64,000 nucleotides of DNA, taken from the NCBI GenBank assembly GCA_902167985.1, contig CABHNZ010000002.1, positions 248,001-312,000 of the forward strand, given 5' to 3'. The notes under the pieces were generated by a model that did not search any database, had not been told where the DNA came from, and saw only the letters and a program-made list of their open reading frames with translations. Position 1 is the first letter of the stretch. Each line of letters begins with the position of its first letter. Positions 1 to 8,613 of the stretch are shown one piece after another. A program made the position numbers and the translations under genes. The DNA comes from Shinella sp. UYSO24 (GTDB lineage: Bacteria; Pseudomonadota; Alphaproteobacteria; Rhizobiales; Rhizobiaceae).

Positions 1-624
1 CGCCGCACCCGATCCGTCGCGCTCGCTTCTGTGGATGCGGACCTCGGGCGTTCTGGCCGCCATCCTGCCGGAGACGGAAAAGTGGGGTATCGACGCCATT
101 CACGGGCTCATCGCAACGGAAGACGCGCTCGGCTGGGCTGCGGATCCTCTGCTCAGGCTGGCCGCGATCATTCCCGACAATGCCGAGCGGGTTGCGGCGA
201 TGGCGAAGCGCCTGCGGCTTTCGAATGCCGAGGCCGGACGGCTTGACGAATGGGCGACCACGGCACGTCTGCCCGAAGAGGTGACGGATGTCGGTTTCGA
301 CCGGCTGCTCTACCGCGGGGCGAAAGCCGGGATGGTGATGCGGCTGAAGCTTGCGCTTTCCTCGGCGCGCGCGGGACGGAAGGCGATCCGCTTGCCATGC
401 GCAAGGCGGCGCGGCTTTCGGTGCTGTTGAAGCGCGCTGAAAACTATCAGCGCCCGGTTTTCCCGCTGCAGGGCGGCGATGTGATCGCCGCCGGCATTCC
501 GGCCGGCAAACGCGTCGGCGAGATCCTGAAATCGCTCGAGGATTTCTGGGTGGAGCGGAATTTCGTGCCCGAACGCGAGGCCATGCTGGAGCGCCTGAAG
601 GCTGCGGTTGCCGGCGAGGTTTGA
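1..624 (+). CDS. cca: CCA tRNA nucleotidyltransferase, C-terminal part (partial, frame break)
   Basis: C-terminal body of the enzyme that adds or repairs the 3'-CCA end of tRNAs. The catalytic nucleotidyltransferase head lies beyond the left edge; about 207 residues of the helical tRNA-binding region are visible. The stretch LLWMRTSGVLAAILPE followed by LLRLAAIIP is typical of alphaproteobacterial CCA enzymes. The frame changes once near position 368: up to LKLALSSARAG the gene is in frame 2, and EGDPLAMRKAARLSVLLK to the stop at 622-624 is in frame 1. One base seems lost in a run of alternating g and c, matching many other breaks in this window, so I read one gene with a sequence error. A strong hairpin terminator lies about 320 bases downstream. 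Confidence 0.8.
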
Positions 625-679
625 GTGGCTTGCATCGGGCCTTGATGCGACAGGCGCCGGTTTTATCATCCAACGCCGC

Positions 680-758
680 CATCCTCGCCTCTGTGGCGAG
701 GATCTCGCACGGTCACGATCGGCATCGGCAGATCCTCCGGTCAAGCCGGAGGATGACG
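680..758. repeat. Palindromic intergenic repeat, copy A
   Basis: Two perfect hairpins in a row: a 9-bp stem at 681-689/695-703 (ATCCTCGCC with GGCGAGGAT, 5-nt loop) and a 9-bp stem at 732-740/746-754 (ATCCTCCGG with CCGGAGGAT, 5-nt loop), followed by GACG. The same double-hairpin layout recurs at 827-910 and, diverged, at 34402-34487. This resembles the short intergenic mosaic or palindromic elements (RIME/RPE type) known in Rhizobiaceae; the family assignment is from memory of the general form. Confidence 0.75.
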
Positions 759-826
759 TTGGTGGTTGGGGATGCCCGATCACGATCAAAAGCGTGTTCG
801 AACCGCAGGCCATTGGCCCGCTGCCG

Positions 827-910
827 TCATCCTCGCCCTTGTGGCGAGGATCTAACCACGGTCCCGATGGGCACGGATAGATCCTCCGGTAAGGCTGGCG
901 GATGATGACG
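827..910. repeat. Palindromic intergenic repeat, copy B
   Basis: Second copy of the double-hairpin element. Stem one is 829-837/843-851 (ATCCTCGCC with GGCGAGGAT, loop CTTGT), and stem two is 881-889/895-903 with one mismatch (ATCCTCCGG with CTGGCGGAT). It keeps the same spacing between hairpins and the trailing GATGACG as copy A, so the two are related by descent and not by chance. Confidence 0.75.
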
Positions 911-940
911 TTGGAGGGGCTGAGTGTGTCGTTGAACCAC

Positions 941-968
941 AAAGGGCCTGCCGGTTGGCAGGCCCTTT
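941..968. terminator. Bidirectional hairpin terminator between cca and the MFS gene
   Basis: Perfect 12-bp inverted repeat AAAGGGCCTGCC / GGCAGGCCCTTT with a GGTT loop. It sits between two convergent genes (cca on plus, MFS permease on minus), and the A/T-rich outer ends would give a short U run in either direction. Confidence 0.8.
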
Positions 969-1003
969 GGTGTTTGCATTAGGGTGAGGTTCGATGTTTC
1001 GGC

Positions 1004-2440
1004 TCAGTGGCCGGTGACCAGCTTGCCCTGGCCTTCAGCCGTCTTGTTGCTTCCCTTTTGCTGCTTCTGACTCACTTTTTGGGGCAGCTTGTTCGGGTCC
1101 GCATCGGGGATCATCAGCATCATGGCGGCACTGGCGACATAGAGGCCGGTGAAGATCCACATCACGCCTTCGAGACCGAGCGAGCCGAGGAAGATCGCGA
1201 CGATGGCCGGGCCGACCCAGGTGGAGGCGCCGGCGCCGAGGCTCAGGACCGAGAGCGCGCCGGCCTTGTTGTGCGGGATCACCGTCGGCATCAGCGCCGA
1301 GAGCGGTACGAAGCCGGCGAGCGTCACGCCATAGGCAAAGCCGACCAGTGAAGCGACGAGGAAATTGCCGGGATAGAGCTGCGGCACATAATAAATGAGC
1401 AGGATCGTCGCGGCGGTGCCGAGCGCGCCCATCCAAATGATCGTCGCGCGATAGCCCACCTTGTTGCCGATAATGCCCGACAGAAGATTGCCGACGAGAT
1501 TGCCGCAGAAGATGATCGTCAGAAGCTGCAGCCAGGTCGACAGGCTGAAGCCGATCGTCTGCATGAAAAAGCCCGGCAGCACGATGAAGAAGGCATATTG
1601 CGACGAGGTGTTGATGGTGCGAACCACGCCGCCGATCGTCGAGAGCGGTTCTTCCCACATGATGGTGACGCTATCGAGCAGCGAGGCCAGCGGCTTTTCG
1701 CCCTTCGGTGCCAGACGTTCGCCGCCCTGGACGCCACGAAGGCCGATCAGGCCGAGGACTGCGCCGATGACGACCATTGCGAGGGCCAGCCAGAGCGTCG
1801 GCAGGGTGCCGATCAACGGGATGGAGATGCTGGCGACGAGCGAGCCGAGTGTCGGCAGGCCTGCCGCATAGGCGAACCAGAACCAGCCGACCGCCATGCC
1901 GAGCTTTTTCGACGGCGTGGCCGCCGCGATCCAGACGAGGAAGCTGTAGGCGAAAAGCGGGTAGCCGAAGCCGCGCAGGCCATAGGTCAGGAGCATCATC
2001 GGATAGTTCAGCGTCGAGACGCCGAAGACGAGGAAGGCGACCTGGAAAACCGCCCAGATGACGATGCCGGCCCACATGACTTTGCGGGCGCCGTAAATGT
2101 TGGAAAGCGCTCCCGACATCCAGGAGGCGATGGCTACGGCAACGCCGTAGACGGTGAAGAGAAGGGCGACCTTGGCGCCGTCAATGCCCTTGCCTTCGAG
2201 ATAGGGGGCCAGATAGCCCAGTTCGACGCCGTCGCCGATCATCAGGATCAGGAGGCCGATAAAGCCCCAGAGAAGCGGACGCGGAATGCCGATGCGGTCA
2301 ATAAAGGTTTCGTTGGAACGGATGGGTGATGATTTTTTGCTGTCTGATGCTGCCAATATCCCTTTCCCGAAAAGACGGGCCCTTTGAGTAGCGTGTTTGA
2401 CCTCCCCGATCGGATCTCCCTCGCTATCGAAATATTGCAT
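1004..2440 (-). CDS. MFS transporter, polyol permease-like (RbtT/DalT family)
   Basis: A 478-residue major facilitator permease of the inner membrane with about 12 hydrophobic segments. The first membrane segment, LLWGFIGLLILMIGDGVELG, and the cytoplasmic loop SNIYGARKVMWAG resemble the proton-coupled sugar-alcohol permease group (ribitol/arabitol type). There is no internal methionine between the first codon and this segment, which supports the upstream start, although about 50 residues precede the first membrane helix. The C-terminal tail is hydrophilic and rich in K, Q and G. No polyol dehydrogenase or kinase is adjacent, so the substrate is only a guess from family resemblance. The gene is monocistronic, with an AT-rich stretch upstream. 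Confidence 0.8.
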   Translation of the reverse strand: MQYFDSEGDPIGEVKHATQRARLFGKGILAASDSKKSSPIRSNETFIDRIGIPRPLLWGFIGLLILMIGDGVELGYLAPYLEGKGIDGAKVALLFTVYGVAVAIASWMSGALSNIYGARKVMWAGIVIWAVFQVAFLVFGVSTLNYPMMLLTYGLRGFGYPLFAYSFLVWIAAATPSKKLGMAVGWFWFAYAAGLPTLGSLVASISIPLIGTLPTLWLALAMVVIGAVLGLIGLRGVQGGERLAPKGEKPLASLLDSVTIMWEEPLSTIGGVVRTINTSSQYAFFIVLPGFFMQTIGFSLSTWLQLLTIIFCGNLVGNLLSGIIGNKVGYRATIIWMGALGTAATILLIYYVPQLYPGNFLVASLVGFAYGVTLAGFVPLSALMPTVIPHNKAGALSVLSLGAGASTWVGPAIVAIFLGSLGLEGVMWIFTGLYVASAAMMLMIPDADPNKLPQKVSQKQQKGSNKTAEGQGKLVTGH

Positions 2441-2911
2441 TCAGCAAAGCCTGAAAGCGACGTCGCGATTGGCGTTCCGGACTCAAATGTAGCAAAATAT
2501 TCCAATTTGGCCACCGCCTGACTGATCGCGGTCCAGAAAATGACGCAATTCCTCCTTGTTTCCGGGGTGGATGAATTTTGCTTGTTTTGCGGATTTTCGT
2601 CCCGTTCGCCTGTATTTGGTGGCTATAATTTAGGCGCGATGCAAAATGGTGCAATGCGACTTTACGCCCTCTAGGTCTGCTAAATTATTTTTATAAAACA
2701 GTATCTTATATCTATTTTCTCGTCTGTCGATTCAGTGTTCTGGCCGTCGTGGATGTATTGAGAAAGCGTTCCTGGCCGGCGTGCGAGCAGGCCAGGAATA
2801 TTCACGTTTGAGATGAATTTTGCGTGCGGCAATTTGACCGGCAATAGTTTTCGGCCCCGGCGTCAAAAATGCCGTTCGGATGAATATTCCGTTGGCGTCA
2901 GTGCGGGTTCG
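2441..2911. other. Intergenic region with AT-rich patch and hairpin
   Basis: No convincing gene. Bases about 2680-2740 are strikingly AT-rich for this genome and probably hold the promoter of the MFS permease on the minus strand. A perfect 9-bp inverted repeat, TTCCTGGCC (2769-2777) with GGCCAGGAA (2790-2798) and a 12-nt loop, lies downstream of the DUF1059 gene and may end its transcript, but there is no clear U run. Confidence 0.4.
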
Positions 2912-3103
2912 TCACGCCGCAGCCGGACGGCTTTCGTCGCGGATGCGCGCCTTGACGTTTTCGACCATGCTTTCGCGGATCGCTTGTTCATGGTGATCTG
3001 TGCGCAGGTGCTCGACCGCACGGCGGACGATTTCGGCGTCCCCGTCAGCGCGGGTATGCCACTGGCAACCGGGCACAAGCGTGCCGCATTCGAAAATACG
3101 CAT
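2912..3103 (-). CDS. DUF1059 family small protein
   Basis: A 63-residue protein beginning MRIFECGTLVPGCQWHTRA and continuing through AEIVRRAVEHLRTDHH to IRESMVENVKARI. This is the form of DUF1059 proteins: a short N-terminal strand with two cysteines (C6 and C13) and a histidine (H16), then two helices. The Cys/His set suggests a metal site, but the function is unknown. A near-consensus ribosome binding site, AGGAGG at 3111-3116, sits at correct distance from the ATG. The larger open frame on the opposite strand (2813-3661) is rejected in favour of this gene. Confidence 0.8.
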   Translation of the reverse strand: MRIFECGTLVPGCQWHTRADGDAEIVRRAVEHLRTDHHEQAIRESMVENVKARIRDESRPAAA

Positions 3104-3259
3104 GATGTTTCCTCCTGTAGTGACGGGAAGGCTGGTCGGGTCGCCGGATATTCTCGCGGCTTACCCCGATGCTCCTCCCTTTCGGGTAAACATCGAGGCT
3201 ACCGTTTTCGTTCCGGGGCCGGCTTTGAGCCTGAGGTTTCCGGCCTATCGCCAAGATCT

Positions 3260-3612
3260 TCAGCGTTCGCCGATTGCCCAGGCGTGGAAGACCGAGTTTC
3301 CAGGGGCTGCCGGTGTGTTCGCGGGCGTCTTTGCGCCTGCGTCATTGGCGGCGGCGCCATTTTCCGGCATGTCGGCGGTCTGGCCGCCGAGTTTGCGGCG
3401 GACGGCCTCGACGTAATAGGAATGGGGCAGTTCGCCGCCGCTTCGGGCGCGCATTTCTGTTGCCAGCCGGTCGATCATTTCGGGGGGGTCGAGCCCGCGT
3501 GCCGTGTCTCCCGTCACGGCCGATGGGCTGAACCTCTGTGTGGTGTCATAGGCTGGAACGGGTCCGGGCTGGGCTGCGAACCGGGCATTGCAATGCTGTC
3601 GGGCGTGCTCAT
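3260..3612 (-). CDS. Hypothetical protein, frame break near the N-terminus
   Basis: Not a recognised family. A good ribosome site (GGAGG) precedes an ATG at 3610-3612 that begins MSTPDSIAMP, but this frame stops after about 30 codons. Adding one base near 3585 joins it to RFAAQPGPVPAYDTTQRF, then to LDPPEMIDRLATEMRARSGG and SYYVEAVRRKLGG, giving a protein of about 117 residues. The middle looks like a short helical domain; the last 40 residues are Ala/Pro/Asn-rich and probably disordered. The missing base falls in atgcccggttcg, matching the base-loss pattern seen elsewhere. A later GTG at 3517 could also serve as start. Confidence 0.5.
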
Positions 3613-3761
3613 GGCGATCCTCCTTCGCTGCAACGAAGGAAGGCTAACACCGAAGGGGTGATTCGCAATACGCGGATATTTACGGGGCGCGAACTTGTGA
3701 TTGCGTGTGAACTGTCAATTCGCGCCCGCCAAAGCTGCCGGTTCTGATGCCGATCGCGCCT

Positions 3762-4675
3762 CTACGGCCAGCGCACCACCGGCGGCAGCGAGGAGAGGAT
3801 GGATTCGACATTGCCGCCCGTTTTCAGGCCGAAGATCGTGCCGCGGTCATGGAGGAGGTTGAACTCCACATAGCGGCCGCGGCGCACCAGCTGCTCGTCG
3901 CGATCCTCTTCCGTCCAGGGCGTGTTGAAATTGGAACGGACGATTTTCGGATAGACGAGGTTGAAGGCGCGGCCGACATCCTGGGCGAAGGCGAAGTCGG
4001 CTTCCCAGCCGCCTTTTTCTTCCGGCGAATGCAGCCAGTCGAAGAAGATGCCGCCAATGCCGCGCGGCTCGTTGCGGTGTTTCAGGAAGAAATACTCGTC
4101 GCACCATGCCTTGTAGCGCGGGTAATCGGCGATCTCCTTGTGGCGGTCGCAGGTGATTTCCATGACGCGGTGGAAGAGGGCGCTGTCGGGATCTTCCTGG
4201 GTGCGGCGACGGTCCAGAACCGGTGTCAGGTCGGCGCCGCCGCCGAACCAGTTGCTGGTCGTCACCACCATGCGGGTGTTCATGTGGACGGCCGGAACAT
4301 TGGGGTTTACCGGATGCGCTATCAGCGAGATGCCGGAGGCCCAGAAGCGCGGGTCTTCGTCGGCGCCGGGGATCTGCTTGCGGAACTCCTCCGAAAATTC
4401 GCCGAAGACGGTCGATGTGTGCACGCCGACCTTTTCGAAGACGCGGCCTTCCATCATCGACATCTTGCCGCCGCCGCCCTGGCCGCCATCGCGCTGCCAA
4501 TCCTTGCTCACGAATCGGCCGGCGGCTGATCGGAGAGCGGGCCTGAAAGATCGTCTTCGATCGCTTCGAAGGAGGCGCAGATCGTATCACGGAGCGTCTC
4601 GAACCAGGATCTTGCCGCGACCTTCTTCTCTTCGATGTCCGCAGGCAGTTCCTTCGGCAAGACTGGCCGTTCCAT
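3762..4675 (-). CDS. hemF: Oxygen-dependent coproporphyrinogen III oxidase (frame break)
   Basis: Catalyses the oxygen-dependent conversion of coproporphyrinogen III to protoporphyrinogen IX in haem synthesis; cytoplasmic dimer. Signature stretches are [42 protein letters not shown] and [17 protein letters not shown], which together cover the conserved core. The gene starts at an ATG (4673-4675) with [18 protein letters not shown]; this frame stops after DQPPADS, and the true continuation [10 protein letters not shown] is one base out of register near 4520, within ccggcc. With one base restored the product is about 304 residues, the usual length for HemF. It is most likely intact in the organism. 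Confidence 0.9.
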
Positions 4676-4920
4676 ATGCTATCCCCTTGTCGATGCCCCG
4701 TCCGCGGGGCCTTATGTCCGGCGCCTCGACCGCGCCGCCATGAATCGTAGATTGCCCCGCAATAACAGCAATGGACGCGCTCGGCCATTGCATGCGGGGC
4801 GCGCGGGCGGAAAATCAGACTCGCAATGGCGGCCGATCACCATTATCTTATCGGATAGACGGGGGCTTGCGGCGATTTCCGCTTCGATTTCCCGATCTCA
4901 GGTGCGGATCAGAGGCTTTC

Positions 4921-5178
4921 ATGGCGAAATTCACACCACCGCCGCTCGATGGGCTGAAACGCCGAATCGACCAGCACAGGCAGACGAAGTCCGGCGGGCA
5001 GTCCGGTCTTTTCGTTCGCGAGACCTTCCGAATGTCGCGCCAGGAGGCGAGGGAAAAGGCACGCGAGTGGTTCGAAGCCTTTCCAAAGGCCGCCTACTGG
5101 ACGGAAGTGGAGAGCTGGCGGGCGCTGGAAGGCGACCGGATCGAGTTTACCATGCGGCGGTTGCCGACTGCGGATTGA
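4921..5178 (+). CDS. Conserved hypothetical protein, 85 aa
   Basis: Small basic protein beginning MAKFTPPPLDGLKRRIDQHR, with a helical middle (SRQEAREKAREWFEAFPKAAYW) and ending in RIEFTMRRLPTAD. I recognise it only as the type of conserved small protein found in rhizobia, with no known function. The ATG at 4921 is preferred to an upstream in-frame start because the preceding 50 codons look like non-coding sequence. It stands alone between hemF and a toxin-antitoxin pair. Confidence 0.6.
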   Translation: MAKFTPPPLDGLKRRIDQHRQTKSGGQSGLFVRETFRMSRQEAREKAREWFEAFPKAAYWTEVESWRALEGDRIEFTMRRLPTAD

Positions 5179-5352
5179 TGGTTTTGACGCCTCGCGCCTT
5201 TTGGGGGAGCTGAGGGTCGGTCGCCCTTCTTTACGCTGGAGAATGCCTCCATCTCTGCGTGCCGCGCCGTCCCTTATGGCCGCTCCGGACGTCAAGCCGG
5301 TCCTCGTTTGCGTGGGAAACGCTGTCATCTTCCTGCGTGGTTCTCCGCCATA

Positions 5353-5709
5353 TCAGGCTGCGGCATCATCCGTATGGCTTGTCACCCGTTCCGTGTCGGC
5401 CTCGGGTGGTCCGACTTGACGCTGGCTGGCAAGGGCAGGCGTAAGCTCCAGCCCGAGCGCCTTCATGACTTTCATGATCGTCGCGAATTCCGGATTTCCA
5501 TCGCCGCTTAAGGCCTTGTAGAGGGCGGCGCGGCTCATCCCGGTCTCGCGGGCCAATCGGCTCATGTTGCGTGCCTTGGCGACGATGCCGAGGCAGCGCG
5601 CAATGAAGGCCGGATCGCCATCCTCGAAGGCAGCCTTCATAAATTCTTCGATGCCTTCGTCGGTGTCGAGATATTCGGAAGCGTCGAAAGGCGTTGTTTT
5701 CAAGCTCAT
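5353..5709 (-). CDS. HigA-type antitoxin (helix-turn-helix)
   Basis: A 118-residue protein: MSLKTTPFDASEYLDTDEGI, a linker, and then an HTH of the type GIVAKARNMSRLARETGMSR followed by LYKALSGDGNPEFATIMKV. This matches the COG3636 putative addiction-module antidote family, partner of the COG3657 toxins. It lies 79 bases downstream of the toxin gene in the toxin-first order usual for higBA. It is expected to neutralise the toxin and repress the operon. The last 25 residues are hydrophilic and not conserved. Confidence 0.8.
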   Translation of the reverse strand: MSLKTTPFDASEYLDTDEGIEEFMKAAFEDGDPAFIARCLGIVAKARNMSRLARETGMSRAALYKALSGDGNPEFATIMKVMKALGLELTPALASQRQVGPPEADTERVTSHTDDAAA

Positions 5710-5788
5710 GGCGTCTTCCCCGTCAATATTTCCTCGGCCCTGGTTCGACCTTGGCTATCGGCCCGAACTTTCGGCTGCGATATTGGCA

Positions 5789-6088
5789 TCAGCCATCTCG
5801 CCATTGGTGAGCCAGTCTCTTGGCCCGTGCGATATCGGCATCCTGTGTGCTCTTGTCGCCGCCGCAGAGAAGAACAAGCAGCCGTTTGCCTCGCTTCACG
5901 ACATAGATCCGGTAGCCGGGGCCATAGGCAACCCGCATCTCGCTTATGCCTTCGCCCACGGGTTTGATGTCGCCGAGATTGCCCGCTTGCGCGCGCTCGA
6001 TCCGGCTGGTGATCCGGGCTGTGGCCTGTTTGTCACGCAGCGCCGGCAGCCAATCGCGAAAAGTCTGCGTTTGCTCGATGATGTACAT
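5789..6088 (-). CDS. HigB/RelE-type toxin (addiction module killer protein)
   Basis: A 99-residue protein with the RelE/HigB fold signature: TQTFRDWLPALRDKQATARI at the N-terminus, GDIKPVGEGISEMRVAYGPG in the middle and YRIYVVKRGKRLLVLLCGGD towards the end. Members of this group (COG3657) cut mRNA at the ribosome. It is followed on the same strand by the matching antitoxin at 5353-5709. The start is the ATG of MYIIEQTQ at 6086-6088. Confidence 0.85.
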   Translation of the reverse strand: MYIIEQTQTFRDWLPALRDKQATARITSRIERAQAGNLGDIKPVGEGISEMRVAYGPGYRIYVVKRGKRLLVLLCGGDKSTQDADIARAKRLAHQWRDG

Positions 6089-6173
6089 GGCAAGTGTACT
6101 CTACGGAGTGCAGTTCCGCAATTACCGTAGAGAGGCGGCGCGGTGCCATCAATGCGCGGATTTTGGGGTAGTG

Positions 6174-7826
6174 TCAGCCGTGCGGTTCGGCGTAGCGCAG
6201 GCGGCTTTCGACCAGAAGGCCGCTATCGTCGAGGATCGGGTGGGCGACCGAGACGATATGGGCGTTGATGCGCTTCAGGTCGCGCAGCATGTCGAGATGC
6301 AGCGAGCTCGTCTGTAAGCTCTCCGGGCGGCCGTCGCGCAGTCGTTCCAGATGGCGCTCGGCCGACTGCTTCTCGATCCGGCGTACCTCGACCTTGATCT
6401 CCATCAGGCGGCGCGACAGTTCGAAATCGCCGGTCTGGAAAATGGTCTGGGCGGTGCGCAGGTTGTCGATCGTCAGATCGAAGAAACCCTTCAGTTCGTC
6501 ATAGCCGGCATCGGAGAATTTCAGCCCGTTGACGATCTTCTTGCGCACCAGTTCGCACAGGCCCTTGTCGACGATATCGCCGATATGTTCGAGGTTGATC
6601 GCATAGTCGATGATGGCGATGGAGCGGCGCGACTGTTCGTCGTCGAGGCCTTCGCGGGAGAGTTTCGACAGGTAGACCTTGACGTCCTGCTGCAAGATAT
6701 CGACGCGGCTTTCGAGCGTGCCGATTTCGCCAAGCGGGGCGAGGTCATTGTGCTTGAAGGCGTTTTCGGCGCGGATCAGCATGCGCTCGATCGCATCGCC
6801 GACGCCGAGCACTTCGCGGGTGGCGCTCGCCAGCGCCATGACCGGGTTCTTCAGTTCCTCAGGATCGAGGAAGCGTGGGCCGGTGTCTGCCTCCGGGCGG
6901 GAGGGTACGAGTTTTACCATCAGCTCCGAAATCAGGCCGGCAAAGGGCCAGGCGAGGGCCGCGAGCGCCAGATTGAAGGCGAGATGGACATCGACCGGGA
7001 AGCCTGAGGCCGGAAGCGGCGAGGCGGCCAGAAGATCGCCGCCATAGCCCGCGAGCGGCAAGGCGATGGCGCAGCCCACGGCGCGGGTGATGAGATTGCC
7101 GAGTGTGATGCGGCGCGCGGCGACAGGCGCCGAGAGCGTTGCGAGAACCGGTGGGATCGCGCCGCCGAGATTGGCGCCGAGGACGAGGACGACGACGAGG
7201 CTCGGCGACAGCGTGCCGCCTGCGGACAGGGAGAGGATCAGCACGACGGCCGCAAGGCTCGACGACGAGATGAAGGCCAGCACGGCGGAGACGGCAAGCG
7301 CCACCGGCCATGCGCCATCGAGAAGTTCGATAAAGGCCGTGAGCGCCTGCGACTGGCGCATCGGTTCGGTTGCAAGGCTCAAGAGATGCAGCGAAAGAAG
7401 CATCAGACCGACGCCGACGAGGGCCGTGCCCGCACCCTGCCGGGCGCTGGATTTGGTGCGGTAGAGAATGAGGCCCGCCAGGATGACCAGCGGCGACAGC
7501 CATTCGATGCCGGTCGCGACGATCCAGGCGGTGATCGCCGTGCCGACATTGGCGCCGAAAAGCACGATCTGCGCCATGCGCGGGCGGATCAGATCCCGCT
7601 CGGCAAAGGAGGCGACGGTCAGCGCCGTTGCCGTCGAACTCTGCAGGGCAATGGTTGCCAGAAGGCCGGAAATGAATGAGCGCAGGCCGCTCTTGGTTCC
7701 CGCCGCAAGGCTTGCCTTCAGCCGCGTGCCGAAAGCGCGCACCACCCCGTCCTTCACCTGCGCCAGGCCGAACAGCAGGAGTGCCACGGCGCCGAACAGA
7801 TTGATGATGATGGTGGTGGACTGCAT
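6174..7826 (-). CDS. Na/Pi cotransporter family protein with PhoU-like C-terminus
   Basis: A 550-residue inner-membrane protein. The N-terminal half has two inverted Na/Pi-cotransporter repeats with the characteristic LQSSTATALT (first repeat) and FISSSSLAAVVL (second repeat) motifs; the C-terminal portion from about residue 345 is helical and PhoU-like (SRVDILQQDVKVYLSKL, INLEHIGDIVDKGL). Such proteins move phosphate, or buffer it, with sodium. I place the start at the ATG of MQSTTIIINLFG (7824-7826) because GGAAGGAG lies just upstream; an earlier in-frame start would add 15 residues. No pho genes are nearby. Confidence 0.85.
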   Translation of the reverse strand: MQSTTIIINLFGAVALLLFGLAQVKDGVVRAFGTRLKASLAAGTKSGLRSFISGLLATIALQSSTATALTVASFAERDLIRPRMAQIVLFGANVGTAITAWIVATGIEWLSPLVILAGLILYRTKSSARQGAGTALVGVGLMLLSLHLLSLATEPMRQSQALTAFIELLDGAWPVALAVSAVLAFISSSSLAAVVLILSLSAGGTLSPSLVVVLVLGANLGGAIPPVLATLSAPVAARRITLGNLITRAVGCAIALPLAGYGGDLLAASPLPASGFPVDVHLAFNLALAALAWPFAGLISELMVKLVPSRPEADTGPRFLDPEELKNPVMALASATREVLGVGDAIERMLIRAENAFKHNDLAPLGEIGTLESRVDILQQDVKVYLSKLSREGLDDEQSRRSIAIIDYAINLEHIGDIVDKGLCELVRKKIVNGLKFSDAGYDELKGFFDLTIDNLRTAQTIFQTGDFELSRRLMEIKVEVRRIEKQSAERHLERLRDGRPESLQTSSLHLDMLRDLKRINAHIVSVAHPILDDSGLLVESRLRYAEPHG

Positions 7827-8613
7827 TGCAGGAAGGCTCCTTCCATGAGGAAAACCCACCGGCCACGGCAAGGGGACGGGCAGGTCACAGGGATCGTGTA
7901 ATGGTTGCCGGCTAACGAATATAGGTGCTTCGCACGGCTGTGCAAAGGGCCAAATGCGACACGATTTCGATCGCCCACGAATATGGCGTGAGTGGATCCG
8001 TGCCGCTCGGCCCCACGGCCGTGGAGAGGCGGATGAGGTAGGCCGGAGGGGCTGGCTGCTGGAGCCGGCTGGTGGAGCCGGCTGATGGGGCGGGCCGCTT
8101 GGTCATGCCTTTTGGGGAAAGCGGGCGGGGCGGGCCGGTGGCACAATCAGCCGGGCCAAGCCGGTGGGCCAAGCGGTGAGCCAAACCGGTGGGTATGGTC
8201 GGAGGGGCGGTTCGCTGGGGCCGGCCGGTGGGGTCAGTCGCGGGATGCGGTCGGCAGGGCAGGTCATGGGGGCGATTGGCGGGGGACGTTGTGGGCCAGA
8301 CAATTTGGCCAGACGAGCCGGCGAGGTGCACGCGCCAGCTAGGAAGGCCAGACATTCCGGCCAGATATGCCGGTCAGATCCGCATCCTGTGGGCCAAACC
8401 GGTGGGTAAGGTCGGAGGGGCGGTTCGCTGGGCCGGCGGCGGGGGGCAGTCGCTGGATGCGGTCGGCAGGCCAGGTCATGGGGTCGATTGGCGGGGGACG
8501 TTGTGGACCGGACAATTCGGCCAGCCGGGCCGGCCGGATACACGCGCCAGCTATGACGGCCAGATATTCGGGTCAGATCCGCGGATCAGGCAGGCAGGGC
8601 CGAGCCAAGCGGT
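7827..8613. other. Gene-free GC-rich region containing a tandem duplication
   Basis: About 790 bases without a believable gene. The right half holds the 213-bp tandem repeat annotated separately; the left part (about 8020-8180) contains shorter runs of the same gccggt/gggcca words. Open frames here on both strands are Gly/Pro/Arg-rich and repeat themselves, which is what a GC-rich non-coding repeat gives by chance. Confidence 0.5.
8180..8584. repeat. Imperfect tandem duplication, 213-bp unit
   Basis: Copy one runs 8180-8392 and copy two 8393 to about 8584. Both begin gccaaaccggtgggta, share ggtcggaggggcggttcgct, ggatgcggtcggcagg, gcgggggacgttgtgg, the word acgcgccagct and end near ggtcagatccgc. 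Within each unit the words ggccaga, gccgg and cagatatnc recur at short spacing. It lies between the 5' end of the Na/Pi transporter gene and the 3' end of trmL. Confidence 0.85.

Noticed and set aside
1598-2329. 243-codon open frame antisense to the MFS permease
   Set aside because: Asp/Glu/Arg-rich shadow typical of GC-rich DNA read opposite a membrane protein.
2813-3661. 282-codon open frame on the plus strand
   Set aside because: It runs antisense to the DUF1059 gene and the next small gene, both of which have good ribosome sites and family-like sequence.
8180-8584. Possible CRISPR array
   Set aside because: The unit is 213 bp, with only two imperfect copies and no short repeat-spacer pattern.
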